Below, in pieces: positions 25,300-32,745 of a stretch of DNA of 34,388 nt. The notes below the pieces were generated by a model. The model had not been told where the DNA came from and did no database searches. It was given only the letters and a program-made list of their open reading frames with translations. Both the position numbers and the translations under genes were made by a program. Origin of the DNA: Oscillospiraceae bacterium (lineage in GTDB: Bacteria; Bacillota; Clostridia; Oscillospirales; CAG-272); the NCBI GenBank assembly GCA_015064315.1, contig SVSL01000001.1:79801-114188 (forward strand), read 5' to 3'. Positions within the stretch are counted from its first letter, which is position 1. Every line of letters begins with the position of its first letter.

Positions 25300-25830
25300 A
25301 TGAAGATTACCGTAGTAGGCAGACAAATGAACGTTTACGACGACATGAAAGCACTGATTGAAAAAAAGCTTTCCAAGCTTGATAAGTTCTTTGCGGCAGA
25401 GCCTGACGCAACCGTTACGCTCAGCTGTAAGCATAATGATAGAAACATCGAAATTACCATTTCCGCTGCGGGCACCCTGTTCCGCAGCGAGGTCAGAGGA
25501 GACAGCTTCCGTGACGCTCTTGACGATGCGGTGAGCAACATTGAGCGTCAGATCCGCAAGAACAAGACGCGCCTTGCCAAGAGACTCCGCTCCACCATGG
25601 CACCTCCCCCCGAGGTTGAGGAGTTTGACGACACCGTTGCCGATGAAGAAGAGATCATCCGCACCAAGACCTACCCCACCAAGCCCATGTCCGCAGAGGA
25701 AGCCATTTTGCAGATGAACCTTTTGGGACATCAGTTCTTCGTCTTCAAGGATGACCAGTCGAGCGACACCTGCGTGGTCTACGCCCGTAAGGACGGCGGC
25801 TACGGCTTGATCGTTCCCGAGAAGGACTAA
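25300..25830 (+). CDS. hpf: Ribosome hibernation promoting factor, long form
   Basis: Binds the 30S subunit in slow growth and, in the long form, pairs ribosomes into inactive 100S dimers. The 176-residue protein has the N-terminal beta-alpha domain (KITVVGRQMNVYDDMKALIEKKLSKLDKFF and on to about residue 100). An acidic linker follows, then the C-terminal dimerisation domain (about 122-176: KPMSAEEAILQMNLLGHQFFVF and ending YGLIVPEKD). Length matches the long form of Firmicutes. Single-gene transcript with its own promoter and terminator. Confidence 0.95.
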   Translation: MKITVVGRQMNVYDDMKALIEKKLSKLDKFFAAEPDATVTLSCKHNDRNIEITISAAGTLFRSEVRGDSFRDALDDAVSNIERQIRKNKTRLAKRLRSTMAPPPEVEEFDDTVADEEEIIRTKTYPTKPMSAEEAILQMNLLGHQFFVFKDDQSSDTCVVYARKDGGYGLIVPEKD

Positions 25831-25863
25831 AAGATCCATCAAAAACGATAGAAAATAAAATTT

Positions 25864-25892
25864 GGGAGCCGACGAAAGTCGGCTCCCTTTTT
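25864..25892 (+). terminator. Terminator after hpf
   Basis: GGGAGCCGAC (25864-25873) pairs with GTCGGCTCCC (25878-25887) across a GAAA tetraloop, followed by five T. The minus-strand lipoprotein gene ends five bases further on and may share it. Confidence 0.93.
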
Positions 25893-25896
25893 GGGG

Positions 25897-26772
25897 TTAT
25901 TCTACGACATATTGAAAAACACATTGGAAAGAGCTCCGTCCATGCCGATCATCTTTTACGGAATATTCCCCCTGCAAAGTAACGCCCAAAACAACGTACC
26001 AAACACCTGTCGCAAGGTCTTTCACTTCATCCCAAATTTTTCCTGAACAGACTTCCTGAACCGCTCCATCCGCCTTTGCCATAACTTTAAAATAAGTAAT
26101 AGAAGCATCCGCCGGCAAATGAATGGATAGGATCTCGTCTTCGCTCAATATCGGCAAAGCGTTCATTTTTTCTTCAGATCGAAACAAGCTCCCTGTTCCA
26201 CTACCGCTCGTGTGCATCCAGTCTCCTTTTTGTGTCAAATGATATCCCCCCATATAATAGCTGGGAATCTCAAATTCCCTATGCTTTGTGGAAACAGTCG
26301 CTTGAAAAGGTCCATCTACGTCAGAAAGATGCGTTTGAATCAACGCATCAAACTGCTCCGATTGCTCCGTGCTCATCTCCATCCAAACGCCATCGGATTC
26401 ACGCAAAAAGTTGCCCAATCGGTAAAAACGCGTTGTCGATCCATCGACATTTTGGAATGCAATCTCATAAGTTATGCCGTTCAGTTGACCGGGATCTTGA
26501 CTTGAATTCTGATTCAATTCCAAGGAATTGAAATAATCGACAAACACCTGTTTCTTCCCTTCTGTGGTATAGGAACGACTATAACCCACATTTTCGGGAT
26601 ATGTGGCAACCGTGAGCGAAAGAACAGTCTCGTGATCAGTTGGAAACCATCCCTTGGCATCTGTCAATTCTTCGGATTGCTGTAAATCTTCCGGTGTGGT
26701 ACAAGCACCCAAAATCGAAGGAAAACCAATCAAAAGCAATCCGGAAAGCAAAAAGCAAAGTATTTTCTTCAT
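25897..26772 (-). CDS. Hypothetical lipoprotein of the sigma-factor operon
   Basis: A 291-residue lipoprotein with signal peptide and lipobox LGAC (Cys24). I do not recognise the mature part. It is beta-rich, with stretches such as VLSLTVATYPENVGYSRSY, ITYEIAFQNVDGSTTRFYRL and WYVVLGVTLQGEYSV. AAGGAG lies six bases before the ATG. It starts 84 bases after the anti-sigma-like gene on the same strand with no terminator between, so it is probably the third gene of the sigma operon. A role as envelope sensor or target of the regulon is possible but not shown. Confidence 0.75.
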   Translation of the reverse strand: MKKILCFLLSGLLLIGFPSILGACTTPEDLQQSEELTDAKGWFPTDHETVLSLTVATYPENVGYSRSYTTEGKKQVFVDYFNSLELNQNSSQDPGQLNGITYEIAFQNVDGSTTRFYRLGNFLRESDGVWMEMSTEQSEQFDALIQTHLSDVDGPFQATVSTKHREFEIPSYYMGGYHLTQKGDWMHTSGSGTGSLFRSEEKMNALPILSEDEILSIHLPADASITYFKVMAKADGAVQEVCSGKIWDEVKDLATGVWYVVLGVTLQGEYSVKDDRHGRSSFQCVFQYVVE

Positions 26773-26856
26773 AATCGTCTCCTTTTCTTCTGTATTTGAA
26801 AGTGGGATTCTCTCCCAAAGTCATTAAGATCAGCCTTTATTTATTGAAAATTGGTA

Positions 26857-28200
26857 TTAAAACCCAAACAGATCGAGCCACGATGCCTCGTTTGCGCTAT
26901 GTGGGGTAAATCCCGCAGCTAAAACGGGGTATCTTTCGGCGTTGCCGTATGCCGTAAGCTCGTGGTTTATGAGAACAAACATATCGTCTGCAATCACAAT
27001 GGTATCGCTCAAAGAGGTTTCGGTTCCGTAAGGCGAAGGCTTTTTGTCCCCATAGGGCTGATATTTCAGCTCCAATCGAAAATCTTGATGGTTGACGTTG
27101 CTTTCCAGAAAGCTCCAAGACAAATAGCTTTGCACGTAGGCGCAATTCTTTTTGTTCACCGCGTCGTTGAAGAAATTGATCAGTCTGACCAATCTCGGAT
27201 CGTTTACGTCAACTTCGATCACTTCCCCGTTCTTGTAAAGGGTTGCCGAAAGAGGACGACCGTGCTGATTGGGGTAAGATTCGTAGTGATCGGAGGGAAT
27301 TTGGGCAATTTTTTCCTCAAGATCTGTTTCGCTCTTTTCCGGATACGCTGTTTCCCACAGAGCAATAAGAACGTCGATCTGCGCGGGGGCGGTGGAAAGA
27401 TGAGAGAGATTATCCATCATATCTCCCTCGGGATAACACATAGAAAGATCAAAAGGATCGAAATTAAAGGAAAAGAAAATGATGCGATTATTTACAAAGA
27501 AAATGATTCTTTCAATTCCTCGGGATGTCTCGCCGGGACGAAAATAATAATATGCCTTTCCGATTTGAACGTAAGTATCACCAATTCCGAGCCCGTTATC
27601 AATCAAGCTTTCATCAAAATGTTCATACTCCAACGCCGTTTCTAACGGCATAATGTTTACGTATTTATCTTGTTTGAATTCTTCCTCCGTCATCCCCCCC
27701 ACGGTTACTTCAAAGCAGGATGTCTCAGCCGTTGGATGCGCTTCATCAAAACAATATCTGTAAAAAGCAGGACTTGAATACTCCGGATAATTCGCATAAA
27801 AGGATAACTTTGAAAAAGAAACATCAAAAATATTCAACAGCTCAACATCCATATAGTAACGGTAATTTTTCGCTTCATTTTTCACAAAGCTTGCCAGATC
27901 CTCCGGACGAATGACCTTATACCTCGTAACCGAGCCACCAATCACTCCACCTTCGGTAACCTCCTCGGTCGGTTCCTCGCGCCCGGCAACGTTATGTTGG
28001 GCATAATCGGAAACAGACTCTTGGGAAATCCAAAATACGGCAGAAAATAACAAACAAAAGCAGGCGGCAACACTTACCCATTTGAACAGAAGCACGCGGT
28101 TATATTTTTTGGGGGTCATTCTCTGCGAGATCCTCTCATAGCGCATCAAAAGGCTATCGTCGATCTCGCCCATCGCTTGTATAAATCTCTTGTTCTTCAT
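26857..28200 (-). CDS. Membrane-anchored anti-sigma factor candidate
   Basis: A 447-residue single-pass membrane protein. A short cytoplasmic part (1-37) with FIQAMGEIDDSLLMRYE resembles the start of putative anti-sigma factors in Clostridia. The membrane segment is at about 38-58, and about 385 residues lie outside. The usual zinc anti-sigma motif (H-x3-C-x2-C) is absent. The ATG overlaps the sigma stop codon as ATGA, so the two are translationally coupled, which is the main evidence for the anti-sigma role. The outer part has no recognised domain; its last about 130 residues contain segments (RLINFFNDAVNKK, RLELKYQPYGDKKPS) that weakly recall the lipoprotein encoded next. Confidence 0.72.
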   Translation of the reverse strand: MKNKRFIQAMGEIDDSLLMRYERISQRMTPKKYNRVLLFKWVSVAACFCLLFSAVFWISQESVSDYAQHNVAGREEPTEEVTEGGVIGGSVTRYKVIRPEDLASFVKNEAKNYRYYMDVELLNIFDVSFSKLSFYANYPEYSSPAFYRYCFDEAHPTAETSCFEVTVGGMTEEEFKQDKYVNIMPLETALEYEHFDESLIDNGLGIGDTYVQIGKAYYYFRPGETSRGIERIIFFVNNRIIFFSFNFDPFDLSMCYPEGDMMDNLSHLSTAPAQIDVLIALWETAYPEKSETDLEEKIAQIPSDHYESYPNQHGRPLSATLYKNGEVIEVDVNDPRLVRLINFFNDAVNKKNCAYVQSYLSWSFLESNVNHQDFRLELKYQPYGDKKPSPYGTETSLSDTIVIADDMFVLINHELTAYGNAERYPVLAAGFTPHSANEASWLDLFGF

Positions 28201-28784
28201 ACCTCGATTCCCTCCTTTTCCAGTCTTGCGCGCAGCTCCTTTTTCATGGATGCCAGGGTTTTGTTGACCCATGACAGGCTGCATCCCATTCTTCGGGCAA
28301 TCTCCTCAAGGGGCATGACGAAAAAATATCGGCTCATAAAAGCATACAGCTTTTTATCCGACACCGAATCCAGATACGCCGAGATGATCCTGCCGATCTC
28401 CTTGGCTTCCAATTCCTTTTCGAGATCGGTATCGGTCAGGAAGGTCTCAAAATCGGCGGACAGAGACTCGCACAGCTCGGCTGGTATCCGCTTTTGACGA
28501 TTTCTTTCATCATAGCGATCCAGCGCCGTGGTGCGCGCGATCTTTGCCAAAAAGGCACGCAATATCTGCGGCTTGGCAGGCGGAATGGCGTTCCACGTTT
28601 TTAAATAGGTATCGTTGAGACATTCCTCGCCGTCCTCCCGATTTTTTAAAATATTGAAGGCGATGGCAAACAGATAGTTTCCGTATTTCAGATCGGTCTC
28701 AGAAATGGCACGCTCGTCACGTTCCCAAAACAGTTCGATAATCGTGTCGTCGGACAACAGCTTGGTATTTAGTTGATATTCCAC
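28197..28784 (-). CDS. ECF-like RNA polymerase sigma factor
   Basis: A 195-residue sigma-70 family protein with only regions 2 and 4. Region 2 covers about residues 20-90 (IAFNILKNREDGEECLNDTYLKTWN, then RAFLAKIARTTALDRYDE). Region 4 covers about 125-190 with the helix-turn-helix PLEEIARRMGCSLSWVNKTLASMKKEL. It starts at GTG with AAGGAGG nine bases upstream. Coupled to the membrane protein gene that follows. The regulon is unknown; the operon begins from a sigA-type promoter, and I found no convincing auto-promoter of the GGAAC type. Confidence 0.88.
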   Translation of the reverse strand: MEYQLNTKLLSDDTIIELFWERDERAISETDLKYGNYLFAIAFNILKNREDGEECLNDTYLKTWNAIPPAKPQILRAFLAKIARTTALDRYDERNRQKRIPAELCESLSADFETFLTDTDLEKELEAKEIGRIISAYLDSVSDKKLYAFMSRYFFVMPLEEIARRMGCSLSWVNKTLASMKKELRARLEKEGIEV

Positions 28785-28883
28785 GGTGGGACACCTCCTT
28801 TGCTAATCTTAAAGAGCCCTTCACCCATATAGACGGCATTTTTTGGAAAAACGTGTACGCTTTTTCATTCCTTTACAAAAAAT

Positions 28884-28912
28884 ATTTTACCATAAAACCG
28901 TCAAAAACGCAA
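28884..28912 (-). promoter_or_regulatory. SigA-type promoter of the sigma-factor operon
   Basis: On the minus strand, TTGCGT (28907-28912), a 17-base spacer and TAAAAT (28884-28889), preceded by TGG. The leader is about 90 bases. The 28785-28997 gap otherwise holds only the ribosome binding sites of the two divergent genes. Confidence 0.7.
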
Positions 28913-28997
28913 GCCTGTTCAAAAAATAAACTTTTGGAAGCCTTTTGCATAGAATGCTAAAGAATCACGCAAAAAGATCGTATAAGGAGGAGAAGGA

Positions 28998-29429
28998 ATG
29001 AATCTTGATGACAACAACAAGCTCACGGGTACGGGATATCTCATCGTTCGCGTCACGACCGCATCGGGTGCCATCCCCTTGGAGGGGGCGCAGGTGGGAA
29101 TCCGAGAATATTCTCCCGAAAACGAAGGCGGCGGCGAATTTGTGGCGGCACTCGTCAGCGGTCCCGACGGGAACACCGAGGTAATCTCTCTTCCCACCCA
29201 TCCAAAATCCGAATCTCTCGTGGCGGGCAACGCCATTCCCTATTCCACCTACGTGGCAGAGGTGCGCTTGGAGGGGTATTCCGATCAGACCTTTATCGGC
29301 ATTCCCATCTTTGACGGCATCGTTGCCATTCAGCCTGTGAATATGATCCCCCTGCCCGAGAACGGCAAAGCACTCCCCGACACCAACGAAAACAACCGAT
29401 TTTTTGAGACCGAGAGGAACGGTTTGTAA
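28998..29429 (+). CDS. Small beta-rich protein, carboxypeptidase-regulatory-like fold
   Basis: A 143-residue protein with no signal peptide or membrane segment. The N-terminal part (about 10-105) looks like a transthyretin or carboxypeptidase-regulatory-like beta sandwich: GYLIVRVTTASGAIPLEGAQ, then GPDGNTEVISLPTHP, then STYVAEVRLEGYSDQTF. Such domains usually act as structural or binding modules. The C-terminus is polar and disordered. AAGGAGG lies seven bases before the ATG. It is 32 bases upstream of the SpoIID/peptidoglycan-binding gene and probably cotranscribed. Function unknown; the context suggests a spore or wall-associated partner. Confidence 0.75.
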   Translation: MNLDDNNKLTGTGYLIVRVTTASGAIPLEGAQVGIREYSPENEGGGEFVAALVSGPDGNTEVISLPTHPKSESLVAGNAIPYSTYVAEVRLEGYSDQTFIGIPIFDGIVAIQPVNMIPLPENGKALPDTNENNRFFETERNGL

Positions 29430-29461
29430 TTTCCAAAAACCGAAGAAAGGATTTTTCCGTC

Positions 29462-30859
29462 ATGCCCAATCTTCCAACCATTCCCCAAACCATTACCGTA
29501 CATCTGGGGCCGCCCGATTCCGATGCCGAGAACGTGACCCTTCCCTTCCCGGACTATATCGCCAACGTGGCGTCCAGCGAGATTTATCCCACCTGGCCCG
29601 AAAACGCCATCCGCGCCAATATGTATGCGCAGATCTCCTTTGCGCTGAGCCGCATCTACACCGAATATTACCGCACGCGGGGCTACGATTTTGACATTAC
29701 CAATTCCACCGCCTATGATCAGTATTTCGTCAACGGACGTGATATCTTTGAAAACATCCGAGAGATCGCCGCCGAGCTTTTTAACGACTACATCCGAAGA
29801 AGCGGAAGCGTTCAGCCTCTCTTTGCCCAATACTGCAACGGCACAACCGTGTTTTGCAACGGGCTCTCACAGTGGGGCTCGGTGGAGCTTGCCAATCAAG
29901 GATTTACCCCTTATGAAATTTTGACCTACTACTATGGCGACAACATTGAGCTGGTGCAAAACGCCCCCATTGCCGGCAACTCTATCAGTGCCCCCGAGGT
30001 GGCTCTGCGCTTGGGTTCTGCCAACGATGACGTGCGCACGGCACAGCTTCGGCTCAACCGCATCTCGGCAAACTATCCCTCCATTCCCAAGATCGCCGTG
30101 GTGGACGGCATCTTTGGAACAGACACCGAAGCGGCGGTGCGAAGATTTCAAGAAATCTTCAATCTCACTCCCGATGGCGTCATTGGAAAATCCACCTGGT
30201 ACACCATTCAAAACATCTACATCGGTGTGAAAAAGCTGAATGATCTGAACGCCGAAAGCATCACTCTTGAAGAGGTCACCCAGCAATATCCGGGCTCGCT
30301 TCAGCTTGGAAGCACGGGGGGAGGAACGCGGAATCTGCAGTTCTTTCTCAATTATCTCTCGGGATTTTACAACACCATTCCTCCCGTCACGGTGGACGGC
30401 GTGTTCGGGCAAACCACCGCCGATGCCGTTCGCGCCGCGCAAAGAACCTTTGGGCTTCCCGTTGACGGAGTGGTGGGGGAGCAAACGTGGAATCGAATCT
30501 ACGGAGCCTATCGGGGAATCGTTACCACCATCCCCCTTGAATACATCGAAGGGGTTACCGTCCCCTATCAAGGGAATCCCCTGCGCATTGGATCGGAAGC
30601 CGAAGAAGTAAGACTTCTGCAAGAATATCTGAATTATATCTCGCTCTCCTATCCCTCAATCCCATCCCTTCCCGTCACAGGCTATTTTGGCCCGCGCACC
30701 GAAGAAGCCGTCATCGCCTTTCAACGTCTGGAAGGTCTTGAACCCAACGGTCTGGTGCAATCCACCACCTGGACGGCAATCACCGACCTCTACAACACCC
30801 TCTACCGCGGAAATCAGCTGCAAGAAGGTCAGTACCCCGGATTTGAGGTGGGACAGTAA
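29462..30859 (+). CDS. SpoIID-domain protein with three peptidoglycan-binding domains
   Basis: A 465-residue protein. Residues about 30-160 match the SpoIID/LytB domain, a lytic transglycosylase acting on stem-peptide-free glycan. VASSEIYPTWPENAIRAN places Glu40 at the position of the catalytic Glu of SpoIID, and GLSQWGSVELANQGFTPYEI (134-153) matches its C-terminal signature. Three PG_binding_1 domains follow (about 181-252, 279-347 and 373-446), each with a VDGIFG- or GYFG-type motif and a late TW. There is no signal peptide, unlike SpoIID itself. AAAGGA precedes the ATG. A mother-cell role on the spore cortex is the simplest reading. Confidence 0.85.
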   Translation: MPNLPTIPQTITVHLGPPDSDAENVTLPFPDYIANVASSEIYPTWPENAIRANMYAQISFALSRIYTEYYRTRGYDFDITNSTAYDQYFVNGRDIFENIREIAAELFNDYIRRSGSVQPLFAQYCNGTTVFCNGLSQWGSVELANQGFTPYEILTYYYGDNIELVQNAPIAGNSISAPEVALRLGSANDDVRTAQLRLNRISANYPSIPKIAVVDGIFGTDTEAAVRRFQEIFNLTPDGVIGKSTWYTIQNIYIGVKKLNDLNAESITLEEVTQQYPGSLQLGSTGGGTRNLQFFLNYLSGFYNTIPPVTVDGVFGQTTADAVRAAQRTFGLPVDGVVGEQTWNRIYGAYRGIVTTIPLEYIEGVTVPYQGNPLRIGSEAEEVRLLQEYLNYISLSYPSIPSLPVTGYFGPRTEEAVIAFQRLEGLEPNGLVQSTTWTAITDLYNTLYRGNQLQEGQYPGFEVGQ

Positions 30860-30890
30860 GGGGAGAGTTTCGTCGTCTGCGGAGGGCGCG

Positions 30891-30995
30891 GGGGAGTTTC
30901 GCGCTCTCCGCAGCGCGAGGGGGGCTCCTCGCCCCTCCACCCTCGCCCGCTTTTTAAAAAAAGCGGGGCAAAAACTTTTCACAGAAAAGTTTTTT
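30891..30995 (+). repeat. Four-hairpin repeat module, copy 1
   Basis: Four consecutive hairpins follow the SpoIID-like gene. H1 is 30899-30905 with 30912-30918. H2 is GAGGGG near 30917 with CCCCTC near 30932. H3 is CCCGCTTTTT (30946-30955) with AAAAAGCGGG (30958-30967). H4 is 30970-30980 with 30984-30994, loop ACA. GGGGGAGTTTCGCGCTCT at the left and AAAAACTTTTCACAGAAAAG at the right are shared with the inverted copy at 32014-32117. It may also act as a terminator. Confidence 0.85.
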
Positions 30996-31453
30996 GGAAG
31001 GATAGAGAAAATGGGAATGTTTTAGTCCCGATCGTCAGACACCCCTGCCGTGACTTGTTAGGGAGCGGATAGACGGAAAGAATAGCTCCCGCGAGCGATC
31101 AGGGACCACCACCCTGCTCGCTCACCGATGTTAGTGAGAGAATAAAAATGAATGGATGCGAACATCCCGTCTATGTGTCACCCTGAGCGGAGCAAACCGC
31201 CGAACGCGCGGCAAGACCGCCTTATTTGATTGTAGGGGCGACCATTGGTCGCCCGTTTTAAAAAATATCGAATCCGTACGGGCGGGCGCTTCGTGAAGCG
31301 CCCCTACGGGTTTGTGCGGACTTTATCATTTCCGTGTCACCCTGAGCGGAGCGAAGCGTAGTCGAACCCGACCATAGGGAGGGCGACGTGCGTAGCACGA
31401 CGGGGTCTCCTAACGATTTTCCATATCCCCTGCGCGGAGAAAAAACGCACGTT

Positions 31454-31583
31454 CGGCGTATTGATGCGGTTTAATTTTTTGCCTGTAGGGGTCGACGTCC
31501 TCGACGGTCCGGAAACGATAAGGTCTTCGCTCCGTATCGGCGTATCGATGCGATTTGAATTTTTTGCCTGTAGGGGTCGACGT
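31454..31583. repeat. 45-bp tandem-like direct repeat in the island
   Basis: Segments starting CGGCGTAT and ending GGGGTCGACGT occur at 31454-31498 and 31538-31583 with a few base changes and one length difference; the period is about 84 bp. The core AATTTTTTGCCTGTAGGGG is shared. Confidence 0.8.
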
Positions 31584-31773
31584 AGCAAAGCGGCGCGAGC
31601 GTAATGAATGACACCACGGTGTGGTGTCAGAACGGGAGCGTGACCGAGTCGCAACGAGAACTCGACGACCCGAGAAGCAACAAATTTTGCTTTTTATACG
31701 GCTACCAATCATAGCCAGTTGCAAATTGAAAATTCTTTTATTTTCGGGGCGTCGAGGACGTCGCCCCCTACAA
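31484..31773. repeat. Inverted repeat pair in the island
   Basis: CTGTAGGGGTCGACGTCCTC at 31484 and on to about 31515 is matched on the other strand by 31742-31773, which reads TTGTAGGGGGCGACGTCCTC on minus. The arms are about 32 bp with a few mismatches and enclose about 225 bp. Confidence 0.75.
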
Positions 31774-32013
31774 GGTTTGAGGAAAATCGGACGAAAGAGC
31801 GTAGCCGGATCATTCCCGATTTCATCTATTCTTGAATCGCCCCTACGGGTTTGCGCGAAAATTTATCATTTCCGTGTCACCGCAAACTAACTTTGTGGAG
31901 CATTTTGGGTAGCGGTCCCAAAATGCTATCGGCAGTACCATTCCGTCTGTTATAGAAACTAACAAAAACCAGTCACCCAACAAACGACAGAGGCACCGCA
32001 CCTCAAAAAAAGT

Positions 32014-32117
32014 AAAAACCTTTTCTGTGAAAAGTTTTTCGTCCACCTTTTTTCAAAAAGGTGGCGCGGATCCAACGCCGCGTAGCGTTGGTCGCGCTCC
32101 GCAGAGCGCGAAACTCC
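32014..32117 (-). repeat. Four-hairpin repeat module, copy 2 (inverted)
   Basis: Inverted relative to copy 1 at 30891-30995. H4 is CTTTTC-TGT-GAAAAG near 32020. H3 is CCACCTTTTT (32043-32052) with AAAAAGGTGG (32055-32064). H2 is CCAACGC (32072-32078) with GCGTTGG (32085-32091). H1 is TCGCGCTC (32092-32099) with GAGCGCGA (32104-32111). H2 and H3 differ in sequence from copy 1 but pair perfectly. Confidence 0.85.
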
Positions 32118-32152
32118 CCCTCACCCCAAAAACAATCAAAGGAGGAATCGTA

Positions 32153-32689
32153 TTGCCAACACCAAATCAGAACGAGCAGGAAGCCATCCGTAATTTGCAA
32201 CGATATTTACGGCAGTTGTATTTCAGCGAGGAGAACATTCCCGAGGCTCCCGTGGACGGCGTATTTGACAGTACAACGGAGGCGGCGTTGCGCGCGTTTC
32301 AGCGTTCCCGCGGGCTTCCCGAGACAGGAATTGCCGACCAAAGAACGTGGGAATTGCTCTTCAACGCTTACCGTGCAGCCCTCGCGCTTGCGGCACCGCC
32401 CGTCAGCGTGGAGATTTTTCCCATTTATCCCCAAGGCACGGTGCTATCCCCAGGAAGCCAAGGCTTTGCGGTCATGACCCTGCAATATCTGCTCGGAGAG
32501 CTGGAGCATACTTACAGGGAGCTGATCGCGCCGCCCATGGACGGCATCTATGGAGAAAAAACGCAGGGAGCTGTTCGCGCCTTTCAGCTTCGCAACGCCC
32601 TGCCCCCCGACGGTATCGCCGATCTTCTCACGTGGAATCGGATTGTGGATCAGTATAACACCCTGTTCCGAAGCTTTCAGGCAGAATAA
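32153..32689 (+). CDS. Protein with two peptidoglycan-binding domains
   Basis: A 178-residue protein made almost entirely of two PG_binding_1 domains (about 10-75 and 98-170). Motifs are PVDGVFDSTTEAALRAFQ with ADQRTWELL in the first, and PMDGIYGEKTQGAVRAFQ with LLTWNRIVDQYN in the second. The TTG at 32153 is the best start: AAAGGAGG lies seven bases before it. The frame upstream to 32027 runs through the repeat module and would be a spurious extension. No signal peptide is present. It resembles the C-terminal part of the SpoIID-domain protein 1.3 kb upstream, so it may be a duplicate cut off by the repeat island. Confidence 0.83.
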   Translation: MPTPNQNEQEAIRNLQRYLRQLYFSEENIPEAPVDGVFDSTTEAALRAFQRSRGLPETGIADQRTWELLFNAYRAALALAAPPVSVEIFPIYPQGTVLSPGSQGFAVMTLQYLLGELEHTYRELIAPPMDGIYGEKTQGAVRAFQLRNALPPDGIADLLTWNRIVDQYNTLFRSFQAE

Positions 32690-32692
32690 AAG

Positions 32693-32727
32693 AAAAAGAC
32701 TTGCGAAAAATCATCGCAAGTCTTTTT
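32693..32727. terminator. Bidirectional terminator between the PG-binding gene and potD
   Basis: AAAAAGACTTGCG (32693-32705) pairs with CGCAAGTCTTTTT (32715-32727) across a 9-base loop, giving T-tracts on both strands. Confidence 0.93.
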
Positions 32728-32745
32728 GGGTTATTTAAAAATTTT

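Larger units (their letters stand above)
31299..31881. repeat. 43-bp direct repeat pair in the island
   Basis: The segment from CGCCCCTACGGGTTTG to TTTATCATTTCCGTGTCACC occurs at 31299-31341 and again, with a few changes in the middle, at 31839-31881. The copies lie about 540 bp apart in the same direction and could support deletion by recombination. Confidence 0.75.
30996..32013. repeat. Non-coding repeat island between two peptidoglycan-binding genes
   Basis: About 1 kb with no credible gene. It has many inverted and direct repeats: CAGGG (31100) and CCCTG (31112) inside a GCGAG/CTCGC stem, an 8-bp hairpin at 31610-31617 with 31621-31628, and a 10-bp hairpin at 31900-31909 with 31917-31926. 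It also has several members of the GTGTCACCCTGAGCG family (31175-31193, 31334-31366 and a truncated one at 31874-31881). GTAGGGGCGACC-type segments appear near 31232, 31485 and, inverted, near 31772. I see an accretion of small hairpin elements, not a single mobile element with a transposase. Confidence 0.75.

Noticed and set aside
28785-28883. ECF-type autoregulatory promoter before the sigma gene
   Set aside because: A GGAAT and a CGTA are present on the minus strand, but their spacing is too short for a -35/-10 pair.
31410-31890. Short open frames inside the repeat island
   Set aside because: They run through direct and inverted repeats, lack ribosome binding sites and have no recognisable protein features.
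30891-32117. Insertion sequence or transposon with long terminal inverted repeats
   Set aside because: No transposase or integrase frame lies between the inverted modules, and no target duplication was found by eye.
32027-32152. N-terminal extension of the two-domain peptidoglycan-binding protein
   Set aside because: The extension is translated repeat module sequence; the TTG at 32153 has a strong ribosome binding site.
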